Shown piece by piece: positions 44,330 through 63,000 of a DNA stretch of 64,000 nucleotides. This DNA comes from Kytococcus sedentarius DSM 20547. GTDB lineage: Bacteria > Actinomycetota > Actinomycetes > Actinomycetales > Dermatophilaceae. Position 1 is the first letter of the stretch, and each line of letters opens with the position of its first letter. The position numbers and the translations under genes are program-made. The stretch lies in assembly GCF_000023925.1 (NCBI RefSeq), contig NC_013169.1, positions 2,108,001 to 2,172,000 on the forward strand, written 5' to 3'. Below the pieces are notes generated by a model that worked only from the letters and a program-made list of their open reading frames with translations, searched no databases and was not told the DNA's origin.

Positions 44330-44997
44330 TGGGCAACCTCCTGCGTCGCAGCGTTCGTGTCGGCAGCGGCCTTCTGGCCACCGGCGATGAAGGCGTCCAG
44401 CGCACCGGCCGTGAAGAACACGTCATCGGCGCACATGACGTCGTAGGTGTTCAGCTGGTCGGCGAACAGGGCGTGCACGTTCTGCAGGTTGCGCAGGCTC
44501 ATCAGCGACAGCTCGTCACCACGCTCCAGCACGACCAGCAGGTTGCGACGCTCGGTCTGACCACGCAGCAGGGCGTTGACCGCCTTGCTCGAGGGCGCGT
44601 CGCCCTCGAGGACGGCGCTCAGCACGTGGATGCGGCCGTGACGGGCACGGTCGGACAGCGCGCCACGCAGCGCGGCGGCCTTCATCTTCTTGGGGGTCCG
44701 CTGGGCGTAGTCGCGGGGCTGCGGGCCGTGGACGATGCCACCGCCTGCGAACTGCGGTGCGCGCGTCGAACCCTGGCGGGCGCGACCAGTGCCCTTCTGG
44801 CGGTAGGGCTTGCGGCCACCGCCCCGCACCTCGGCGCGGGTCTTGGTGGAGTGCGTGCCCTGGCGTGCAGCGGCCAGCTGGGCCACGACGACCTGGTGGA
44901 TCAGCGGCACGTTGGCAGCCACGTCGAAGATCTCGGCGGGCAGCTCAACCGAACCGGTGGCCTTGCCAGCGGGGCTGATGATGTCGATCGTCGGCAT
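44326..44997 (-). CDS. rplD: 50S ribosomal protein L4
   Basis: The 223-residue protein begins [20 protein letters not shown] and contains the tunnel loop [23 protein letters not shown] 44997 was chosen over upstream codons lacking homology. L4 represses the S10 operon in E. coli; the long leader before rpsJ leaves that possible here. Confidence 0.97.
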   Translation of the reverse strand: MPTIDIISPAGKATGSVELPAEIFDVAANVPLIHQVVVAQLAAARQGTHSTKTRAEVRGGGRKPYRQKGTGRARQGSTRAPQFAGGGIVHGPQPRDYAQRTPKKMKAAALRGALSDRARHGRIHVLSAVLEGDAPSSKAVNALLRGQTERRNLLVVLERGDELSLMSLRNLQNVHALFADQLNTYDVMCADDVFFTAGALDAFIAGGQKAAADTNAATQEVAQ

Positions 44998-44998
44998 G

Positions 44999-45670
44999 TC
45001 AGGCTCCCTTCGCGGCGGAGCGCACGAGGACCAGGCCGCCACGGGCGCCGGGGACGGCACCCTTGATCAGCAGGAGGCCCTTGTCGGCGTCCACGGCGTG
45101 GATCGTGAGGTTCTGGGTGGTCTGACGCTCGCCGCCCATGCGACCCGCCATGCGGGTGCCGCGGAAGACGCGACCGGGGGTGGCGCAGCCACCGATGGAA
45201 CCGGGCTTGCGGTGGTTGCGGTGCGCACCGTGGGAGGCGCTGACACCAGCGAACCCGTGGCGCTTCATGACACCGGCGAAACCCTTGCCCTTGGTGGTGC
45301 CGGTGACGTCGACCGTCGCACCGTTCTCGAAGGTCTCCACGGTGAGCTCCTGGCCCAGCTCGTAGGAACCCGAGTCAGCAGTGCGCAGCTCGGTCACGTG
45401 ACGACGCGGCGTGACGCCGGCCTTCTCGAAGTGACCGCGCAGGGGGTTGCTGACCTTGCGGGGGTCGATGTCGCCGGTGGCGATCTGGACGGCGCCGTAG
45501 CCGTCGGTGTCCTGGGTGCGAATCTGCGTCACCACGTTCGGGGCGACCTGCACGACGGTCACGGGCACGAGACGGTTGTCCTCGTCCCAGACCTGGGTCA
45601 TGCCGAGCTTCGTGCCCAGAACGCCGGCGACGGTGCGCTGCATGGTGTTCTCAGTCATCGTGGCGCTCAC
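44999..45670 (-). CDS. rplC: 50S ribosomal protein L3
   Basis: The 223-residue protein has [20 protein letters not shown] and [23 protein letters not shown] 45670 overlaps the rpsJ stop and is taken as start; ATG 45658 is the alternative. L3 lines the peptidyl transferase centre. Confidence 0.96.
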   Translation of the reverse strand: MSATMTENTMQRTVAGVLGTKLGMTQVWDEDNRLVPVTVVQVAPNVVTQIRTQDTDGYGAVQIATGDIDPRKVSNPLRGHFEKAGVTPRRHVTELRTADSGSYELGQELTVETFENGATVDVTGTTKGKGFAGVMKRHGFAGVSASHGAHRNHRKPGSIGGCATPGRVFRGTRMAGRMGGERQTTQNLTIHAVDADKGLLLIKGAVPGARGGLVLVRSAAKGA

Positions 45671-45975
45671 AGCTTGATCTCGATGTTCACGTCAGCCGGC
45701 AGGTCGAGACGCATCAGGGAGTCCACGGCCTTGGGGGTCGGGTCCACGATGTCGATCAGACGCTTGTGCGTCCGCATCTCGAAGTGCTCTCGGCTGTCCT
45801 TGTACTTGTGCGGGGACCGGATGACGCAGAAGACATTCTTCTCCGTCGGGAGGGGCACAGGGCCCACCACGGTCGCGCCCGCACGGGTCACGGTGTCCAC
45901 GATCTTCCGCGCCGAGGAGTCGATGACCTCATGGTCATACGACTTCAGCCGGATGCGGATCTTCTGTCCCGCCAT
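45667..45975 (-). CDS. rpsJ: 30S ribosomal protein S10
   Basis: The 102-residue protein begins [20 protein letters not shown] and has [20 protein letters not shown]. First gene of the S10 operon; also expected to bind NusB/NusG in antitermination. Starts at ATG 45975 after a long leader. Confidence 0.98.
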   Translation of the reverse strand: MAGQKIRIRLKSYDHEVIDSSARKIVDTVTRAGATVVGPVPLPTEKNVFCVIRSPHKYKDSREHFEMRTHKRLIDIVDPTPKAVDSLMRLDLPADVNIEIKL

Positions 45976-46400
45976 CGGTTCGTTGACTCTCTCTCGTCGT
46001 GCCGCTAATGGTCTTGGCGGCCATCCCCCCGACCCACGCTCTCGGGTGTGTCGCCCTTGCGGGACACACCACACCGTCGGCGTCGTTCCGGGGTGGGGGA
46101 TCGGCGTGGCCGTTCCCCTGGATGACCGGGTTCGTGCTCCGGCCGGGCAGTGACCGTCCCCAGGGGAAGTGGAGCACGACTCCACGGTCGGACCTGCCTC
46201 GTCCAGAAAGGCGATCGGCTGCCTCCGCGTCGGTGACCTCATCCTGGCCGCCCGGATACGTGGTGTTCACGTCCGGCCGGTGGAGCCCGGTCACGCTGTG
46301 GGGACAGGCAGATACATCGCCCAACAAGCAACTTCCCTAGTGTGGCACAGAGCGGTCCGGGCACCAAATCCGTGCGGGCGTGACCCGCATCGCCCGGCCG
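45976..46400 (-). other. S10 operon leader and promoter region (no gene)
   Basis: The region is free of genes. From the promoter at 46339-46367 it gives a leader of about 357 nt. Stems seen include GGTGTGTC/GACACACC (46045-46052 with 46063-46070) and a long-range TTCCCCTGG/CCAGGGGAA (46113-46121 with 46160-46168). These could form an autoregulatory or antitermination structure; none matches a leader class that can be named with confidence. Confidence 0.6.
46339..46367 (-). promoter_or_regulatory. S10 operon promoter
   Basis: On the minus strand TTGGTG (46362-46367), a 17-bp spacer and CACACT (46339-46344). Transcription should begin near 46332. Confidence 0.6.
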
Positions 46401-47228
46401 TCACACCAGCGTGACGCACCAGGCCAGCACCGGCGCGACCACGAGGGCTGGGAGCAGGTCCCCCACCGGAACGGTGCGGATGCGCAGCAACCCCAGGGCG
46501 ATCCCGATGAGCAACAAGCCACCCGCCGCGGTCATGACGTCAACGGCGTACAGGGGGACCACCTCCCCTGCCAGCCGGCCCACCAGCGTCAGGAGCCCCT
46601 GCACCACGAGGACCGACAGGGCGGAGAACACGACCCCGACGCCGAAGGCCGAGGCAAAGGCCAGCGCCGCGAAGAAGTCCAGGGCGGACTTCAGCGCGAG
46701 CTGTTCGATGCCCAGTCCCAGGCCGTCGCTCAGGGCCCCCAACACCGTCAACGGCCCCACGCAGAAGAGCAGGGACGCCGAGGTCCACCCCTGCACGAAG
46801 CGCTCCTGCGGCGTGGCCTCGTGATCAGGCTCCTGCGCGTTCGCCCCATCGGGGCCGGGGCCGTCCTCGCCCCCCTCGGCCAGGACGTCCTGCACGCCCG
46901 TCCGGTCCAGGCGCCGTTGCAGCCACCCGGCCACCCCCTCCATGCGCCGCTCGATCTGCAGGGCCGAGCCCGTCACGCCACCGATCAGCAGCGCGCCGAG
47001 CACCAACAACACGGGGACCCCCTCCCCCACGGCAGCGACCAGGTCCTGCGAGGTGACCGCCACCACCGACAGACCCGCCATCATCAGCGTCACCAGCCCC
47101 AGCCCGTCCGTGACGACGTCGTGGATGCGCTGCGGCAACCGGGAACCGAAGGCGATGCCCGCCGCGGACCCCATCAGCACCGCGACCACGTTGAGCAGGG
47201 TCCCCGCGCCGGGGAAGAGTCCGTCCAT
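46401..47228 (-). CDS. DUF554 integral membrane protein
   Basis: The 275-residue protein has about seven hydrophobic helices, including GTLLNVVAVLMGSAAGIAFG at the start and LLLIGIALGLLRI near the end. A hydrophilic loop (EGGEDGPGPDGANAQEPDHE) lies in the middle. This family (YdfK-like) has no established function. It sits between tuf and rpsJ, where most genomes have none or other genes, and has its own leaderless-type promoter (TACGCT at 47236-47241, 7 nt before ATG 47228). Confidence 0.85.
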   Translation of the reverse strand: MDGLFPGAGTLLNVVAVLMGSAAGIAFGSRLPQRIHDVVTDGLGLVTLMMAGLSVVAVTSQDLVAAVGEGVPVLLVLGALLIGGVTGSALQIERRMEGVAGWLQRRLDRTGVQDVLAEGGEDGPGPDGANAQEPDHEATPQERFVQGWTSASLLFCVGPLTVLGALSDGLGLGIEQLALKSALDFFAALAFASAFGVGVVFSALSVLVVQGLLTLVGRLAGEVVPLYAVDVMTAAGGLLLIGIALGLLRIRTVPVGDLLPALVVAPVLAWCVTLV

Positions 47229-47235
47229 GGCGGAC

Positions 47236-47241
47236 AGCGTA
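47236..47241 (-). promoter_or_regulatory. -10 hexamer, leaderless start of DUF554 gene
   Basis: TACGCT on the minus strand ends 7 nt before ATG 47228. Confidence 0.5.
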
Positions 47242-47258
47242 GGGACCGCCACCCACGC

Positions 47259-47296
47259 CGAAGGCCCCCGACCCCTTGCGGGATCGGAGGCCTTCG
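47259..47296 (-). terminator. Terminator after tuf
   Basis: Seventeen-nt arms starting CGAAGGCCCCCGA pair at 15 of 17 positions with a TTGC loop, about 50 nt beyond the tuf stop. Confidence 0.75.
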
Positions 47297-47342
47297 TCAA
47301 CGCGGCTGAGCGCGTCGGCGCAGTGCCCTCGCGGGCGCTGGA

Positions 47343-48536
<1,194 letters not shown>

Positions 48537-48604
48537 TGGGGTCCTCCTGTTGGACGTGTGGTGTCACGCTGGGGTCACCGCGGGATTGCGGTGGTCAGTG
48601 CGTG

Positions 48605-48634
48605 AGTATTGCTGGTTACTGGGAAGTGTTGCGA
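48605..48634 (-). promoter_or_regulatory. Candidate tuf promoter
   Basis: On the minus strand TCGCAA (48629-48634), an 18-bp spacer and AATACT (48605-48610), about 70 nt before the tuf start. Confidence 0.4.
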
Positions 48635-48664
48635 ATCAGGCTCACAGAGTGTACCCGTGAGGGC

Positions 48665-50773
48665 TCACTCGCCACGAACCTTCTTGACGATCTCCTCGGC
48701 GACGCTCTTGGGAACCTCGCCGTAGGAGTCGAACTGCATCGAGTAGTTGGCGCGACCCTGGGTCTTGGACCGCAGGTCACCGACGTACCCGAACATCTCG
48801 GACAGCGGCACCGTGCCGCGCACGACCTTCGCACCCGAGGCGTCCTCCATCGACTGGATGGTGCCACGACGCGAGTTGATGTCGCCGATGACGTCGCCCA
48901 TGTACTCCTCGGGCGTGCGCACCTCGACCGCCATCATCGGCTCGAGGAGAACCGGGTTGGCCTTGCGGACGGCCTCCTTGAGCGCCATGGAACCGGCGAT
49001 CTTGAACGCCATCTCACTCGAGTCGACGTCGTGGTAGGCGCCATCGAGCAGCGTCGCCTTGATGCCGACCAGCGGGTAGCCGGCGAGGACACCGAGCTGC
49101 ATGGCCTCCTGGATGCCCTGGTCCACCGAGGGGATGTACTCACGCGGCACGCGACCACCGGTGACGGCGTTCTCGAACTCGTAGAGCGCCGCGTCCTCGT
49201 CGCCCTGCTCCAGCGGCTCGAACTTGAGCTGGACCTTGGCGAACTGACCCGAACCACCGGTCTGCTTCTTGTGGGTGTAGTCCAGCTTGTCGACCGTGCC
49301 GCGAATGGTCTCGCGGTAGGCCACCTGCGGGGCGCCCACGTTGGCCTCGACCTTGAACTCACGCTTCATGCGGTCCACCAGGATGTCCAGGTGGAGCTCG
49401 CCCATGCCGCCGATGACGGTCTGGCCCGTGTCCTCGTCGAGGTTCACAGTGAAGGTGGGGTCCTCCTCGGCCAGCTTCTGGATGGCCGTGGAGAGCTTCT
49501 CCTGGTCACCCTTCGTCTTCGGCTCGATGGCGACGTGGATGACCGGCGCCGGGAAGGTCATGGACTCCAGGACGGCCGGCTTCTCCGGCGACGACAGCGT
49601 GTCACCGGTGGTGGTGTCCTTGAGGCCGATCACCGCGTAGATGTGGCCCGCGGAGACCTTCTCGACCGGGTTCTCCTTGTTGGCGTGCATCTGGAACAGC
49701 TTGCCCAGACGCTCCTTCTTGCCCTTGGTGGCGTTGAGCACGGCCGAACCGGACGTGATCTCACCGGAGTACACGCGGATGTAAGTCAGCGTGCCGAAGA
49801 AGGGGTGCGTGGCGATCTTGAAGGCCAGGGCCGCGAAGGGCTCGTCCGAGGACGGCTTGCGCAGCACCACGTTCTCCTCGTCGCCCGGCAGGTGACCCTC
49901 GATCGGGGGCAGGTCCACCGGGGAGGGCAGGTAGGCCACGACGGCGTCGAGCAGCGGCTGCACGCCCTTGTTCTTGAAGGCGGTGCCACAGAACACGGGG
50001 TTGACCTCGCCCGCGAGGGTGAGGGTACGCACGCCGGCGCGGATCTCGTCCTCGGTCAGGTCCTCGCCGCCCAGGTACTTCTCGAGCAGCGCCTCGTCGG
50101 ACTCGGCGACCTTCTCCACCAGGGCAGCGCGGTACTCGTCAGCCTTGTCCTGCAGGTCGGCCGGGATCTCCTCGATCTGGTAGGCCTCGCCCAGCGGGGT
50201 CTCCTTGGACCAGGTGAACGCCTTCATGGTGACCAGGTCGACCATGCCGATGAAGTCGGACTCCGCACCGATGGGCAACTGCATGACGAGCGGGTTCGCG
50301 CCGAGGCGGTCGACCATCGTCTGCACGGAGTAGTAGAAGTCCGCGCCCATCTTGTCCATCTTGTTGATGAAGCACATGCGGGGCACGCCGTACTTGTCGG
50401 CCTGGCGCCACACGGTCTCGGACTGGGGCTCGACACCCTCCTTGCCGTCGAAGACGGCGACGGCGCCGTCCAGGACGCGGAGGTTGCGCTCCACCTCGAC
50501 CGTGAAGTCCACGTGGCCGGGCGTGTCGATCAGGTTGATCTGCGTGCCCTTCCAGAAGGAGGTGACAGCAGCGGAGGTGATGGTGATGCCCCGCTCCTTC
50601 TCCTGCTCCATCCAGTCGGTCGTCGACGCACCGTCGTGGGTCTCACCCATCTTGTGGTTCACACCCGTGTAGAACAGGATGCGCTCGGTGGTCGTGGTCT
50701 TTCCGGCATCGATGTGCGCCATGATGCCGATGTTGCGGACCTGCTTGAGGTCCGTGAGGACGTCCTGTGCCAC
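48665..50773 (-). CDS. fusA: Elongation factor G
   Basis: The 702-residue translocase has GTPase motifs [19 protein letters not shown] and NKMD, and the domain IV segment VAYRETIRG. It starts at GTG 50773 after a GAGAGA purine stretch. The ordinary order rpsL-rpsG-fusA-tuf is kept. Confidence 0.98.
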   Translation of the reverse strand: MAQDVLTDLKQVRNIGIMAHIDAGKTTTTERILFYTGVNHKMGETHDGASTTDWMEQEKERGITITSAAVTSFWKGTQINLIDTPGHVDFTVEVERNLRVLDGAVAVFDGKEGVEPQSETVWRQADKYGVPRMCFINKMDKMGADFYYSVQTMVDRLGANPLVMQLPIGAESDFIGMVDLVTMKAFTWSKETPLGEAYQIEEIPADLQDKADEYRAALVEKVAESDEALLEKYLGGEDLTEDEIRAGVRTLTLAGEVNPVFCGTAFKNKGVQPLLDAVVAYLPSPVDLPPIEGHLPGDEENVVLRKPSSDEPFAALAFKIATHPFFGTLTYIRVYSGEITSGSAVLNATKGKKERLGKLFQMHANKENPVEKVSAGHIYAVIGLKDTTTGDTLSSPEKPAVLESMTFPAPVIHVAIEPKTKGDQEKLSTAIQKLAEEDPTFTVNLDEDTGQTVIGGMGELHLDILVDRMKREFKVEANVGAPQVAYRETIRGTVDKLDYTHKKQTGGSGQFAKVQLKFEPLEQGDEDAALYEFENAVTGGRVPREYIPSVDQGIQEAMQLGVLAGYPLVGIKATLLDGAYHDVDSSEMAFKIAGSMALKEAVRKANPVLLEPMMAVEVRTPEEYMGDVIGDINSRRGTIQSMEDASGAKVVRGTVPLSEMFGYVGDLRSKTQGRANYSMQFDSYGEVPKSVAEEIVKKVRGE

Positions 50774-50837
50774 GGTCTCTCTTCTCGCTCGAGTGTGTGT
50801 TCGTCAGGGTGGCCTGCGGGGGTGCAGGCGCCGGGAC

Positions 50838-50876
50838 GGTGGTCACCGGGGGCAGGGACTGCTCCCGGTGACCACC
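50838..50876 (-). terminator. Hairpin between rpsG and fusA
   Basis: A perfect 13-bp stem GGTGGTCACCGGG / CCCGGTGACCACC with a 13-nt loop starts 4 nt after the rpsG stop. Probably an attenuator, as fusA lacks an obvious strong promoter. Confidence 0.6.
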
Positions 50877-50879
50877 CGG

Positions 50880-51350
50880 TCACCAGCGGTAGTGCGCGAA
50901 CGCCTTGTTGGCCTCGGCCATCTTGTGCGTGTCCTCGCGACGCTTCACCGCGGCACCCAGGCCGTTGGACGCGTCGAGGATCTCGTTCATGAGGCGCTCG
51001 GTCATCGTCTTCTCGCGACGCTGGCGGGCGTAGCCCACCAGCCAGCGCAGGGACAGCGTGGTCGCACGACCGGGCTTGACCTCGATCGGCACCTGGTAGG
51101 TGGCGCCACCCACGCGGCGGGACTTGACCTCGAGGGCCGGACGGATGTTGTCCAGCGCGCGCTTGAGGGTCTGGACGGGGTCCGTGCCGGTCTTCTCCTG
51201 AACGCCCTCGAGGGCGCCGTAGACGATGGACTCGGCGACGGACTTCTTGCCGTCCAGCAGGATCTTGTTCACCAGCTGGGTGACCAGCTGCGACCCGTGC
51301 ACCGGGTCGACGGCCAACGGACGCTTGGGAGCGGGGCCCTTACGAGGCAT
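50880..51350 (-). CDS. rpsG: 30S ribosomal protein S7
   Basis: The 156-residue protein begins [20 protein letters not shown] and contains [20 protein letters not shown] and [16 protein letters not shown]. Organises the 30S head. Overlaps rpsL as TAATG. Confidence 0.98.
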   Translation of the reverse strand: MPRKGPAPKRPLAVDPVHGSQLVTQLVNKILLDGKKSVAESIVYGALEGVQEKTGTDPVQTLKRALDNIRPALEVKSRRVGGATYQVPIEVKPGRATTLSLRWLVGYARQRREKTMTERLMNEILDASNGLGAAVKRREDTHKMAEANKAFAHYRW

Positions 51351-51724
51351 TACTTCTTCTCCTTCTTGGCGCCGTAGTGCGAACGTGCCTGGTTGCGGTC
51401 CTTGACGCCCTGGGCGTCGAGGGCACCGCGGATGATCTTGTAGCGGACACCCGGGAGGTCCTTCACGCCGCCGCCACGCACGAGCACGATGGAGTGCTCC
51501 TGCAGGTTGTGGCCGACGCCGGGGATGTAGGCCGTGACCTCGATGCCGCTGGTCAGGCGCACACGCGCAACCTTGCGGAGGGCCGAGTTCGGCTTCTTCG
51601 GGGTGGTCGTGTACACGCGGGTGCACACGCCACGACGCTGGGGCGAGCCCTTGAGGGCCGGGGCGTCAAGCTTCTTGACCTTGTCCCGGCGGCCCTTGCG
51701 GACCAGCTGGTTGATGGTAGGCAC
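51350..51724 (-). CDS. rpsL: 30S ribosomal protein S12 (with Gly at position 86)
   Basis: The 124-residue decoding-centre protein has Lys43 in [15 protein letters not shown] and Lys88 in [14 protein letters not shown], the residues whose change gives streptomycin resistance. Residue 86, normally Arg (RGGRVKDLPG), is Gly here (codon GGC). First gene of the str operon. Confidence 0.98.
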   Translation of the reverse strand: MPTINQLVRKGRRDKVKKLDAPALKGSPQRRGVCTRVYTTTPKKPNSALRKVARVRLTSGIEVTAYIPGVGHNLQEHSIVLVRGGGVKDLPGVRYKIIRGALDAQGVKDRNQARSHYGAKKEKK

Positions 51725-51994
51725 TGATGAAACTCCGTGTTTCGTCGTTGTCGCCGCAGACGCGGCTCCTGGGTCAGTCGTGCGACGGTCGGGCTGGGGT
51801 CACGCGGGAGCGCTGGGCTCCGCACGCGGAACGACCACCCGAGGTGAGTCGCACGCTCCTCCACCTGCACTTCCGTGCCCCGCACGCGAGGGATCGGGCC
51901 CGTCTCCCACGAGGGGTTCCGGTCGACCGTCCGGTGCGCGGGCGGCTCGGCTGCCCGGCAGAGGTGACGCGAGATGGACCCACGCCAATCGAGG

Positions 51995-52023
51995 AGTCTA
52001 TGACACGCACGGGATGCGGACAA
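51995..52023 (-). promoter_or_regulatory. str operon (rpsL) promoter
   Basis: On the minus strand TTGTCC (52018-52023), a 17-bp spacer and TAGACT (51995-52000). Transcription should start near 51988. Confidence 0.75.
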
Positions 52024-52026
52024 ATC

Positions 52027-52065
52027 GAGGAGGGCCCACCCGCAGTGCGCGGGTGGGCCCTCCTC
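52027..52065 (-). terminator. Terminator after rpoC
   Basis: Perfect 17-nt arms starting GAGGAGGGCCCACCC (52027-52043 with 52049-52065) with a 5-nt loop, 33 nt beyond the rpoC stop. Confidence 0.85.
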
Positions 52066-52098
52066 CGGTGGCCGACGGCCGGGGCCGTCAGGCCGCGA

Positions 52099-55992
<3,894 letters not shown>

Positions 55993-56043
55993 AGATGTCC
56001 TTCTCTCGTGTTCCGGGGGCTAGAGGGTTTGCTCGGGGTCTTC

Positions 56044-59529
<3,486 letters not shown>

Positions 59530-60047
59530 GGAGTGTCCTTCCTCAAGGCCATGCATGTTCGGTGCGGTCACGCTGCGGGCCGAACCCCCCGGTGCCCTCC
59601 CCACGGGCTGCTGCTCACCGACCGTCGCTGCGGGCCACTGCCCCGATGTCCGCCGTCCTCCGGCCGTGGGCCACAGGTGGAGGAACGATCATCGGGACTC
59701 TGGTCCGCCACGCCACCGGGGCGTGGTGCTGGTCAGGTGCTGCCAGTGACGCCAGTTCCTCTCACACGCGGAGCGGAGGAGCCGGCGGACATCTGGCGCG
59801 CGAGCGTCATGAGGAGAGATAGAGGGCAAGGGCAGCGCAACGAGTTAGAGTACACGACCACCCCGGACACGTCAACAGACGACGGAGCGCCGCCGCGGCC
59901 CCCTCGCGCCGGCCCCGCGTCCAGGACCCACCCCGGTCCCTCATGCGTGCTCCGTGAAGCGCTTGAACTGTGCCCCACGCCACCCTGCCGGGTCAATCCG
60001 ACACGCAGGCGCGTGGCGCCGGTGTCGGGCCGTCGGGCCGCTACAGG
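59530..60047 (-). other. rpoBC promoter and long leader (no gene)
   Basis: This 518-nt spacer contains the promoter at 59847-59875 and a leader of about 310 nt before rpoB. The leader includes an 11-bp direct repeat CGCTGCGGGCC (near 59571 and 59625). The part from 59876 to 60047 shows no terminator-like hairpin for the exporter gene and no supported gene. Confidence 0.65.
59847..59875 (-). promoter_or_regulatory. rpoBC promoter
   Basis: On the minus strand TTGACG (59870-59875), a 17-bp spacer and TACTCT (59847-59852), close to the actinobacterial housekeeping sigma consensus. Start expected near 59840. Confidence 0.8.
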
Positions 60048-63000
60048 TCAGCCGGCGAGGTGGCCCCAGCGGTCGCGGAGCTGCTCCCAGGGTCCGGCGG
60101 CCACCATCCGACCGGCCACCAGGACGACCACCCGGTCCGCCCGGGACAGCGCCGCGCGCTTGGAGCTGGCCCCCACCACCGTGGAACCGCGCTCCTGGAG
60201 GGCACCCCACAACTCGAGCTCCGTGCGGGCGTCCAGGGCGCTCGAGACGTCGTCGGCGAGCACCAGCTCGGCGTCGGCGGCGAGGGCCCGGGCCAGGGCG
60301 AGCCGCTGGACCTGGCCGCCGGACAGGCGGACGCCCCGGTGCCCGACCAGGGAGTCCACTCCCCCGGCCTGCGACACGTCCGGCCCGAGACGAGCGACGT
60401 CGATCGCCCCCTCCAAGGCCCGCTCGTGGTCGAGCCGGAGGTTTTCCGCGAAGCTCCCGGACATCACGCGCGGGACCTGGGCCACCCAGGCCACCCGTCC
60501 GGGCCGGAGGAAGGTCTCCGGCTCCTCCACCACCTCGCCGTTCCACCGGATCGTCCCGGTCCCGTACTCGAGCCCGGCCAAGCCGCGCAGCAGGCTGGAC
60601 TTCCCCGAGCCCACCGGGCCGACCAGGAGCACCAGCTCCCCGGGTCCGACACGGAGGTCAACCCCCTCCACGCCCACGGTGCCGTCGTCGTGCACCACCG
60701 AGAAGTCCTCGAGCTCCAGCTGCCGCAGGGGGGCCCGCGGCAGCTCGACCGGGCCGGGGGCGGTCCCGGCCTCCAGGTCGACCCCCTCGGGCAGCCGGAC
60801 CAGGTCCCGACCTGCGGCGAACTCGTGGGTCGCCTGCTGCCAGGAGCGCACCCCCGGCGCCTCGGTCACGACGGCCCCGGCGACCTGGCCGAAGTAGACG
60901 AACCCGAGCACGGTGCTGGCCACCAGCAGAGTGGTCGACAGGTCCCAGATCCCGCGCACGTGGGCCCACCAGGCCCCGACGGCAGCGGCCTGGAGCAGGG
61001 TCGGCGGGAGTCCCATGAGGGCCGCGGAGACCCGGTGCTCCAGCACCGCGGCCTCCACCCGCCCCCGGTCGAGCTCGAGCAGGTGGGCGCGCACCTGCGG
61101 CATCCGTCCCGCGAGCTTGACGGTGCGGGCGGACTCCAGCGCGGAGCCCACGGCACGCCCGAACTCGGCCCGGAGAGCCGAGGCGCGTGTCGCGGAACGC
61201 CCCGCGACGGGCCGACCGAGGGCCGAGACCAGCGCCGAGGCCACCATCACCACCAGGAGGAGCAGCCCGCTGGTGACGTGCCCGGAGACCACCGCGGTGA
61301 ACACGACGACGAGCAGGCCGTTGCAGACGTCGACCCACCGGTCGGTGTACCGGACGTAGCGGTCGGCGTCCATGGCGCGGGCGACGACCTCCCCGGCCGG
61401 CTCCTTGGCCGTGCGCCGCTGGTCGGTCTGCCCCACCAGGACGTTCATCCTCACCCGGAGCATGAGGTCGACCCACCAGCGGGGGTAGCGCAGGACGCCG
61501 GCTGCGAGCAGCAGCGGGGCGGCCAGGAGTGCCACGACGATGACCCCCACCCAGAACCAGGGGCTCTCGCCGGCCTGGAGGGTCTCCACCAGACGCCCCC
61601 AGGCCCAGGCCGTTCCGGCCCCCACGGCTCCGGTCAGCGAGAGGAGGAGGAAAAGGAGCACCGAGAGCAGTCCCCACTCCGGCCGGGTGGTGATCGCCCG
61701 CCAGACCGCACGGGCCAGCGCCGGCGCTCGGCCGGCGACACGGCTGGGTGGGGGCGTCGTCACCCGTCGGGCGGTCCCGATCCCCCGCCCAGCGTCCTCC
61801 TGGGCCGCACCTGCGGGCGGTGCGACGAGCTCGGCCGAGGACGCCGGGGGCTCCTCCCCCACCTCCCGCTCCGCCTCGCTCGCCGCGGAGAGCAGGTCCC
61901 GGAAGTGCCCCTCCTGCAGGGACAGGTCGGCGTGCGAGCCGAACTGAGAGATCCGGCCCGCGTCGAGCACCGCCACGAGATCAGCCCGCTCGATCGTGCC
62001 CAGCCGGTGGGCCACGAGGATGCCGGTGCGGCCGGTCAGGAGCCGCTCGGAGGCCCGCACCACCCGTTGCTCGGTGAGCGGGTCCATGCGGGCCGTCGCC
62101 TCGTCGAGCACCACCACCCGGACGTCGCGGATGAGCAGGCGGGCGAAGGCCAGGAGCTGCTCCTCTCCCGCCGACAGGGTCAGCCCGCCGGGACCGAGCG
62201 GCGTGTGGATGCCCTCGGGGAGGGCTGCCACCCAGTCGGTGAGTCCCAGCTCAGCGACCACCGCCTCGACCTCGTGGTCCGGCCGGTCGTCGAAGAGAGT
62301 GATGTTCTGGGCCAGCGTGCCGGCGAGGACCTCGGTGCGCTGCGTGACCGTGCCCACCGTCTCCCGCAGGGAGGCCAGGTCCGTGTCCGTGACGTCCTGT
62401 CCCCCGAGGAGGACCGTCCCGGCAGGCGGTTCGATCGCCCGGGTCACCATCGAGGCCAGGGTGGACTTGCCGGAGCCGGTGCGCCCGACGAGGGCCAGGG
62501 TCTGGCCCGCCGGGAGGTGCAGGTCGATCCCCTGCAGGGCGAAGGTCCCCTCGCCGTAGGAGAAGGTGAGATCCCGGACGGTGAGGTCCAGCGGCCCCTC
62601 GGGGACCGGCGCACCGCCCGCCGGCTCCGGCTCGGAGTCCATGATCTGCCGCACCCGGATCACCGCCCCCATGCCCGCCTGCAGGTCCGGGAGGCGCTCG
62701 GCGAGCTGCGACATCACCCCCACGAAGCGGCTGCTCACCAGGAAGAGCGTGACCAGCGCCGACACCCCCAGGGCCCCGCCCTCCACCGCCAGGGCGCCCC
62801 CGACCACCAGGAGCACCATGAGGAGCTGCAGGGTCAGGCCGCTGCGGAGGATCACCGTGATCTCCTGGCGCAGCACCGCCAGGAAGCGCCGGTGGACCTC
62901 TGCCGAGAGCTCGGCCAGGCGACGCACCGCGAAGGGCTGCCCGAGGCTCGTGCGCAGGTCGTCCCGCGCGGCGATCCCCTCCTCCAGCGCCGCGGCGTGG

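Larger units (their letters stand above)
51725..52098 (-). other. str operon promoter/leader and rpoC terminator region (no gene)
   Basis: This 374-nt spacer contains the rpoC terminator (52027-52065), the str promoter (51995-52023) and a leader of about 264 nt before rpsL. No gene is supported. The promoter's -35 directly abuts the terminator. Confidence 0.7.
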
